From an uncultured Oxalobacteraceae bacterium (GTDB taxonomy: Bacteria; Pseudomonadota; Gammaproteobacteria; Burkholderiales; Burkholderiaceae), in assembly GCA_946478765.1 (NCBI GenBank), contig CAMLDH010000109.1, positions 1 to 10,099 on the forward strand: 10,099 bases of DNA, read 5' to 3'. The translations under genes and the position numbers were made by a program. Positions within the stretch are counted from its first letter, which is position 1, and the number at the start of each line of letters is the position of its first letter. This document shows positions 6,761 through 10,099 of this stretch, piece by piece. The notes under the pieces are model-generated. The model was not told the DNA's origin. It saw nothing but the letters and a program-made list of their open reading frames with translations, and searched no databases.

Positions 6761-7276
6761 ATGATGCAGATGCCGAAATTTCCTGTTCTCGTTACGTTGC
6801 TGGCGCTGGGCGCATGCGTGACAACGCCGAGTGGGCCGAGCGTGATGGTGCTGCCCGGTACCGGTAAAACGTTTGATCAATTCCGCGCCGACGACGGCAT
6901 GTGCCAACAATATGCCGCCGCGCAGGTCGGGGGGCAGACGCCGGATGCGGCAGCCGGCAGTAGCGGCGTGCGCAGTGCCGCAGTCGGCACGATCCTGGGT
7001 GCAGCGGCCGGCGCCGCGATCAACGGCGGTCGCGGCGCATCGGTCGGCGCCGGCAGCGGCTTGGCCCTCGGTGGCCTGACCGGAACCGAGGCGGCCGAAG
7101 CATCTAGCGGGCGATTGCAGCAACGCTACGATTTCAGCTATCAGCAATGCATGTATGCGCAGGGACACCGGATACCGGCTGCCAGCGGCGGGCTGTTAAG
7201 CGAATTCTTCCACGGACGTCAAGGCGGGTATTACTCGCAGCCGCCCCCGCCACCGCCCGGCGCGCCGCAAAAATAA
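6761..7276 (+). CDS. Glycine-zipper lipoprotein
   Basis: A 171-residue predicted lipoprotein from ATG 6761; further in-frame ATGs at 6764 and 6770 are possible starts, and the Shine-Dalgarno is weak. The signal ends in the lipobox LALGAC, placing the lipidated Cys at residue 19. After a conserved-looking FDQFRADDGMCQQYAAAQ segment comes a glycine-zipper helix region, VGTILGAAAGAAINGGRGAS followed by VGAGSGLALGGLTG, then RYDFSYQQCMYAQGH and a Pro-rich tail with a run of six prolines. Glycine-zipper proteins of this kind insert into or line the outer membrane; the specific role is unknown. Asp follows Lys-Thr-Phe later, but the residue right after the lipid Cys is Val, which favours outer-membrane sorting under the usual rule. 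It sits 12 nt after the secreted His/Tyr-rich gene. Confidence 0.85.
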   Translation: MMQMPKFPVLVTLLALGACVTTPSGPSVMVLPGTGKTFDQFRADDGMCQQYAAAQVGGQTPDAAAGSSGVRSAAVGTILGAAAGAAINGGRGASVGAGSGLALGGLTGTEAAEASSGRLQQRYDFSYQQCMYAQGHRIPAASGGLLSEFFHGRQGGYYSQPPPPPPGAPQK

Positions 7277-7392
7277 TTGGCTTGAAGTGAGCCGTCAGCA
7301 TTGCTTTATTGCATATATCGCGGGCGGTTCGGATTACGGCTGTCGCCATCATGCGATGGACGCAGCGTGCGCCAAGAACCGCGCCATCGTCA
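7277..7392. other. Convergent intergenic gap without a clear terminator
   Basis: 116 nt separate two convergent genes. Only weak inverted repeats are visible (CCATC-ATGC-GATGG near 7347-7360, and GCGC-CAAGAACC-GCGC near 7369-7384), and neither has a T-run. No gene or strong terminator is supported. Confidence 0.5.
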
Positions 7393-8298
7393 CTACCGTG
7401 CAAATGGCGAGCGCAACACTTTTCTATCGAATGCGACAAAGCCATGCGTCTTTCCGGTCGCATCCTCATAATCGCCCACGACCGTGCCCGCAGAATTGAT
7501 CCCCAACGCCTGTGTAGCCTTGGTGCCGGGCACATCGATTTTATGAAGAACCCCGTTCGCGAAAACAAAGCCATGGGTTCCCGCCGCATCGGTAAATGTG
7601 CCCGCGATGTCGCCGTTGGCATTGATCCCGTATGCCGCAATCGCGGTGGCATCGGCATAATTGATCGTGCGGTACTGGCCGTTCCGATAAAGAAAGCCGC
7701 GACGCTTTCCCGTGCTATCCAGATACTCGCCAACGATATGCCCCGCATCGTTCAAGCCGTGTGCCTTCGTGGTGGTGGCGCCGGGTACATCGATGACTGT
7801 GAAGACGCCGTTGACGAGAAGATAGCCATGCAATCCCGGCCGGTCTTCGTATGCGAAGACACCGCATATGGCGCCGGAGGCATTGATGCCATTCGCCTCA
7901 ACCACAAAAAGATGCGGTGACTGGACCAGGCTATAGGCGCTGCCATCGAACAAATATCCATTCGATAATCCAAGAGACACATTAAACGTGCCCACGATCC
8001 TGTCCGCGGCATTGATGCCGGAAGCAATCGAATAAAAATCGATTGGCCTGGGCGAGGCGACCGGAAAGTCGAGTATCGAAAAATGATTATTCTTGAAAAG
8101 AAAGCCATGCTGCGGCCACGGATTGTCGTAGTAAGACCCGACAATGTGGCCGGCATCATTGATCCCCGCTGCGCTGGTTTGATAAGCGCCGGGCACGTCC
8201 AGTTTTTGGAAGGAATAGGGCGCGGCCAGCACTTGACCGACCAGCACAAGCAAGAAACTTCCAAGCAGAAATTTCATGTGCGTCTTCAATAAATTCAC
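7393..8298 (-). CDS. Secreted HAF-repeat protein
   Basis: I take GTG 8298 as start (301 residues) because GGAAGGA lies 6-7 nt upstream; ATG 8277 (294 residues) is the alternative and has only a weak site. Either gives a Sec signal peptide, MKFLLGSFLLVLVGQVLA, with cleavage before APYS. The mature protein consists of six repeats of about 40-50 residues with the core G(I/L)N-x-x-G-x-I-x-G-x-(Y/F): GINDAGHIVGSYYD, GINAADRIVGTFN, GINASGAICGVFA, GLNDAGHIVGEYLD, GINANGDIAGTFTD and GINSAGTVVGDYED. Most are followed by HGFLF/RGFLY-type strands and a DVPGA-like turn. This is the HAF (extracellular repeat) pattern, expected to fold as a beta-propeller or related all-beta surface protein. Substrate and partners are unknown. 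No catalytic motif and no C-terminal sorting signal are visible. Confidence 0.85.
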   Translation of the reverse strand: MNLLKTHMKFLLGSFLLVLVGQVLAAPYSFQKLDVPGAYQTSAAGINDAGHIVGSYYDNPWPQHGFLFKNNHFSILDFPVASPRPIDFYSIASGINAADRIVGTFNVSLGLSNGYLFDGSAYSLVQSPHLFVVEANGINASGAICGVFAYEDRPGLHGYLLVNGVFTVIDVPGATTTKAHGLNDAGHIVGEYLDSTGKRRGFLYRNGQYRTINYADATAIAAYGINANGDIAGTFTDAAGTHGFVFANGVLHKIDVPGTKATQALGINSAGTVVGDYEDATGKTHGFVAFDRKVLRSPFAR

Positions 8299-8397
8299 GT
8301 TGCTTCCTTCCACCGCGCTGGCGTATTTTTGAATATGCCTCACCATAGCAACTACGGGGCGGAGGAGTTGGTGAACATAATCAATATTTACGGAAGA

Positions 8398-8625
8398 TCA
8401 AACTAATTGCTTTTGCGATATAACGGCACGATCGCGTTCCTTTGCGTGCTCAGATCCGGGTCCGTCATAAATCAGCGGTTGCAGGATCACGCCTTGCTCG
8501 TGGTTGGCGATGTCGAGGAGGTGGGCGAGTTGAAGGTCGGGGCCTTTGAGTGGATTGGATATCGCCTCAAACGCCTTCACCTTCGCAAACCCCCGCTTCG
8601 GGATCAGGTTATTTCTGCGGTATGA
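8398..8625 (-). pseudogene. C-terminal remnant of an unidentified protein gene
   Basis: This minus-strand frame ends at TGA 8398-8400 and contains protein-like sequence such as NNLIPKRGFAKVKAFEAI and LAHLLDIANHEQGVILQPLI. Its codons end in G or C far more often than not, as in the real genes of this window. It has no start codon with a Shine-Dalgarno, and upstream of about 8625 the frame turns into low-quality, Arg-rich sequence that runs under the end of the propeller gene. After PLIYDGPGSEHAKERD the codon bias fades. I read it as the tail of a larger gene lost by deletion or insertion. I do not recognise the family. The opposite frame (8407-8625, plus) is also open but has poorer codon character. 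Confidence 0.4.
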
Positions 8626-8680
8626 CAAGCGCCGACGCCACTCGCGCTCGCGCACCGGGTTCCGACGAACGCAGCGGCCT

Positions 8681-9676
8681 TTATTCGACCACGCCCAACT
8701 TGCCGCTGTGACTACCCATATACCAAAGCCGTCCCTTCGCATCGACCACCATCTTGCGTACTCCTTCATTCTTGGTCGGCAATGCAAACACGCGGAATTT
8801 TTCCGTCGCCGGATCGAATAGCGCCACCGTATCGGTGCCGATCTCATTCGCCCACACCTTGCCCGCGCCATCGACCGTCACCGCATACGGATTACCCGAC
8901 GGCCCGGCCGGCATATCGACACTCTTGATCACCTTCGCGCTCTTCGCATCGATATGCGCCAGCTTGCCGTCGCCATAGCGCGTCACCCACAGCGTATCGT
9001 CCGGCGCAACAGCAATCCGGCGCGGCATGGAACCGCGCCCCAGATCGATCTCCGTCACCTGCCCGCTGACCGCATCGATGCGGCCGACGCGTTGCCCGCT
9101 GGCCTGACAAAACCACACATTGCCCGCCTGATCCATCGCCAAACCGTAAGGCCCGTCGCGCGTGGAAAATTCCGTCATTTTTTTGGACGCGCGATCAAAG
9201 CGCGTGACCTTGTCGGCCGATTGATTGGTGAACCACAACGCTTCACGGCCTTTGCGCTGATCGAAAATGATGGTGTGCGGACTGCCGCCGGACGGTGTCT
9301 TGTGCGCGATCATCCGGCCCGGCTGTCCATTGTTGAATGGAATTTCCAGCAGCGTGCCATTGCCGTTGCCGGTCATCCATACCGTGCCTTGCTCATCGAC
9401 CACCAAACCATGCGGCCTGGTTCCGGCGGGCAGTTCCCATTCATCGAATTTTTGCGTGGCGGGATCGAAACGCGCGAGCCGGTTGCCGTGCATTACGGCG
9501 ATATAGATCTTGCCGTCGAGCGCAACCGCCGGGTCGCGCGCGAATTTCGGTGTCGGCACCGGCCATTCGAAAATCTTGCCGGTGGGTTGCGATATGCCGG
9601 GGGAAACGGTGTAGTTGGAGCCGCCGGCGAATGCGATGATGGGCAGCATGAATAGCATCGACAGAATGGCTCGCAT
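8681..9676 (-). CDS. Secreted seven-repeat beta-propeller, virginiamycin B lyase-like
   Basis: A 331-residue protein from ATG 9676, chosen for its strong Shine-Dalgarno (AAAGGAGCGCATC-ATG) and signal peptide (MRAILSMLFMLPIIAFA, cleavage before GGSN). The frame is open upstream to 10048, but that part is low-quality and would bury the signal. Seven blade motifs are visible: DPAVALDGKIYIAV, GLVVDEQGTVWMTG, TIIFDQRKGREALWFTN, GLAMDQAGNVWFCQ, RIAVAPDDTLWVTR, AVTVDGAGKVWANE and KMVVDAKGRLWYMG. This is the Vgb/streptogramin-lyase-like (COG4257) pattern. True Vgb enzymes linearise streptogramin B using histidines in C-terminal blades. Here His appears in early blades (RPHGL, SPHTI) but the later ones read GPYGL, MPRRI and NPYAV, so lyase activity is doubtful. 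A periplasmic binding or hydrolytic propeller is more likely. The product ends in KLGVVE, with no anchor. Confidence 0.87.
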   Translation of the reverse strand: MRAILSMLFMLPIIAFAGGSNYTVSPGISQPTGKIFEWPVPTPKFARDPAVALDGKIYIAVMHGNRLARFDPATQKFDEWELPAGTRPHGLVVDEQGTVWMTGNGNGTLLEIPFNNGQPGRMIAHKTPSGGSPHTIIFDQRKGREALWFTNQSADKVTRFDRASKKMTEFSTRDGPYGLAMDQAGNVWFCQASGQRVGRIDAVSGQVTEIDLGRGSMPRRIAVAPDDTLWVTRYGDGKLAHIDAKSAKVIKSVDMPAGPSGNPYAVTVDGAGKVWANEIGTDTVALFDPATEKFRVFALPTKNEGVRKMVVDAKGRLWYMGSHSGKLGVVE

Positions 9677-9992
9677 GATGCGCTCCTTTCGTGTGTGGGA
9701 GCGACTATTGTGCATGATGCAGACGGGATTTGCAGGTGTCGGGCAGCGGAGTTTCTGATAGGAGAGACGGTCGCTGGGCTTGCTTATAAAAAGGCAATGG
9801 GGACGCGCACTGAAGATAACCATCCTCGAATATCGCTCTGCTTTTTTAGGCCGCAAACAATATGTCCGTTTTGCTCGGCTCCCATTTCTATCCTCCCCGC
9901 GTCTCCCATGTCTATGGGATGGCGGCAAGAATATCGGGTGGTATAGTTGGTTATGATCAATAGTGCCACGGGGAAAAATATGCCGCAGGGCC
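9677..9992. other. Upstream region of the propeller gene, no gene seen
   Basis: No ORF with a start signal or convincing protein character is found. On the minus strand, TATAAG near 9783-9788 could be a -10 box for the propeller gene (leader of about 100 nt), and CACAAT near 9710-9715 is another weak candidate; neither has a good -35. On the plus strand TATGAT occurs near 9951-9956 with no matching -35. A small hairpin, CCCAT-GTCT-ATGGG, lies near 9906-9919. Confidence 0.35.
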
Positions 9993-10031
9993 GTAGGGCG
10001 CATCGCGATGCGCCGGATGGTTACCGCATCC
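9993..10031 (+). repeat. GTAG-headed perfect palindrome, REP-like
   Basis: GTAG (9993-9996) is followed directly by GGCGCATCGCGATGCGCC (9997-10014), an 18-bp perfect palindrome. A second small hairpin follows, GGATG (10015-10019) pairing with CATCC (10027-10031). A GTAG tetranucleotide at the foot of a hairpin is the hallmark of bacterial REP elements mobilised by RAYT (TnpA-REP) proteins. No RAYT gene is visible here. Assignment to a family needs genome-wide copies. Confidence 0.5.
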
Positions 10032-10053
10032 CTGCGCCAAGCCCTCAAGCTTA

Positions 10054-10099
10054 CCGACCAACTCGCAATCTGAAAAACAGGTTACGCGTGCTTGGTCGG
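10054..10099. repeat. Inverted repeat reaching the window edge
   Basis: CCGACCAA (10054-10061) is the exact reverse complement of TTGGTCGG (10092-10099), with 30 nt between. The arms may extend beyond the window. It could be a terminator-like or mobile-element end, or an operator; nothing else supports a choice, and 8-bp matches at this spacing can be chance. Confidence 0.3.

Noticed and set aside
5960..7168. A 402-codon open frame on the minus strand across minE's end, the terminator and the two exported-protein genes
   Set aside because: It crosses the perfect terminator and three plus-strand genes, and its product is low-complexity Arg/His-rich.
8407..8625. Plus-strand 72-codon ORF over the gene remnant
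   Set aside because: The complementary minus-strand frame has better codon character and protein-like sequence, so this is likely its mirror.
9677..10048. Upstream extension of the propeller protein to 10048
   Set aside because: ATG 9676 has a strong Shine-Dalgarno and begins a proper signal peptide; the extension is non-conserved-looking and crosses the REP-like palindrome.
9980..10099. Plus-strand ORF from ATG 9980 open to the window edge
   Set aside because: It is mostly made of palindromic repeat sequence, and its codons show no bias. The GGGGAAAAAT before the ATG is a possible ribosome site, but that alone is not enough.

Overview
The window is chromosomal DNA from a Gram-negative bacterium, most likely a betaproteobacterium and plausibly an Oxalobacteraceae relative (Herbaspirillum/Collimonas type). 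The grounds are moderate-to-high GC, G/C-rich third codon positions, a complete minC-minD-minE operon with proteobacterial-style proteins, and many secreted or lipid-anchored envelope proteins. The genus is inference from protein style; no database search was run.

Layout. (1) 1-542, plus: 3' part of a crotonase-fold enoyl-CoA hydratase/isomerase gene. (2) 546-1709, minus: a coiled-coil protein with an internal J-like HPD segment, convergent with the first gene and only 3 nt away. (3) 1946-3790, plus: a secreted M3-family (oligoendopeptidase F-like) zinc metallopeptidase. (4) 3788-4000: two adjacent palindromic units sharing the same ends, a large ~164-bp imperfect palindrome and a ~50-bp hairpin. 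They start on the peptidase stop codon and end where the -35 region of a TATAAT box ahead of minC would lie. (5) 4128-6042, plus: minC, minD, minE, closed by a perfect 18-bp-stem terminator at 6084-6123. (6) 6309-7276, plus: a candidate 16-codon leader ORF overlapping (ATGA) a His/Tyr-rich secreted protein gene, then a glycine-zipper lipoprotein gene. (7) 7393-8298, minus: a secreted protein made of six HAF-type repeats. (8) 8398-about 8625, minus: an apparent gene remnant. (9) 8681-9676, minus: a secreted seven-repeat beta-propeller of the virginiamycin B lyase-like (Vgb) group. (10) 9677-10099: no convincing gene, but a GTAG-headed 18-bp perfect palindrome (REP-like) and an inverted repeat touching the window edge.

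Functional links. Only minCDE forms a clear working unit: MinC inhibits FtsZ, MinD is the membrane-cycling ATPase that recruits MinC, and MinE stimulates MinD to set up pole-to-pole oscillation and place the septum at midcell. The other genes look like independent housekeeping or envelope genes. I see no CRISPR array, phage module, toxin-antitoxin pair, tRNA or rRNA. The most notable non-gene signals are the palindromic repeat family at 3788-4000 and the coupled leader ORF at 6309-6359.
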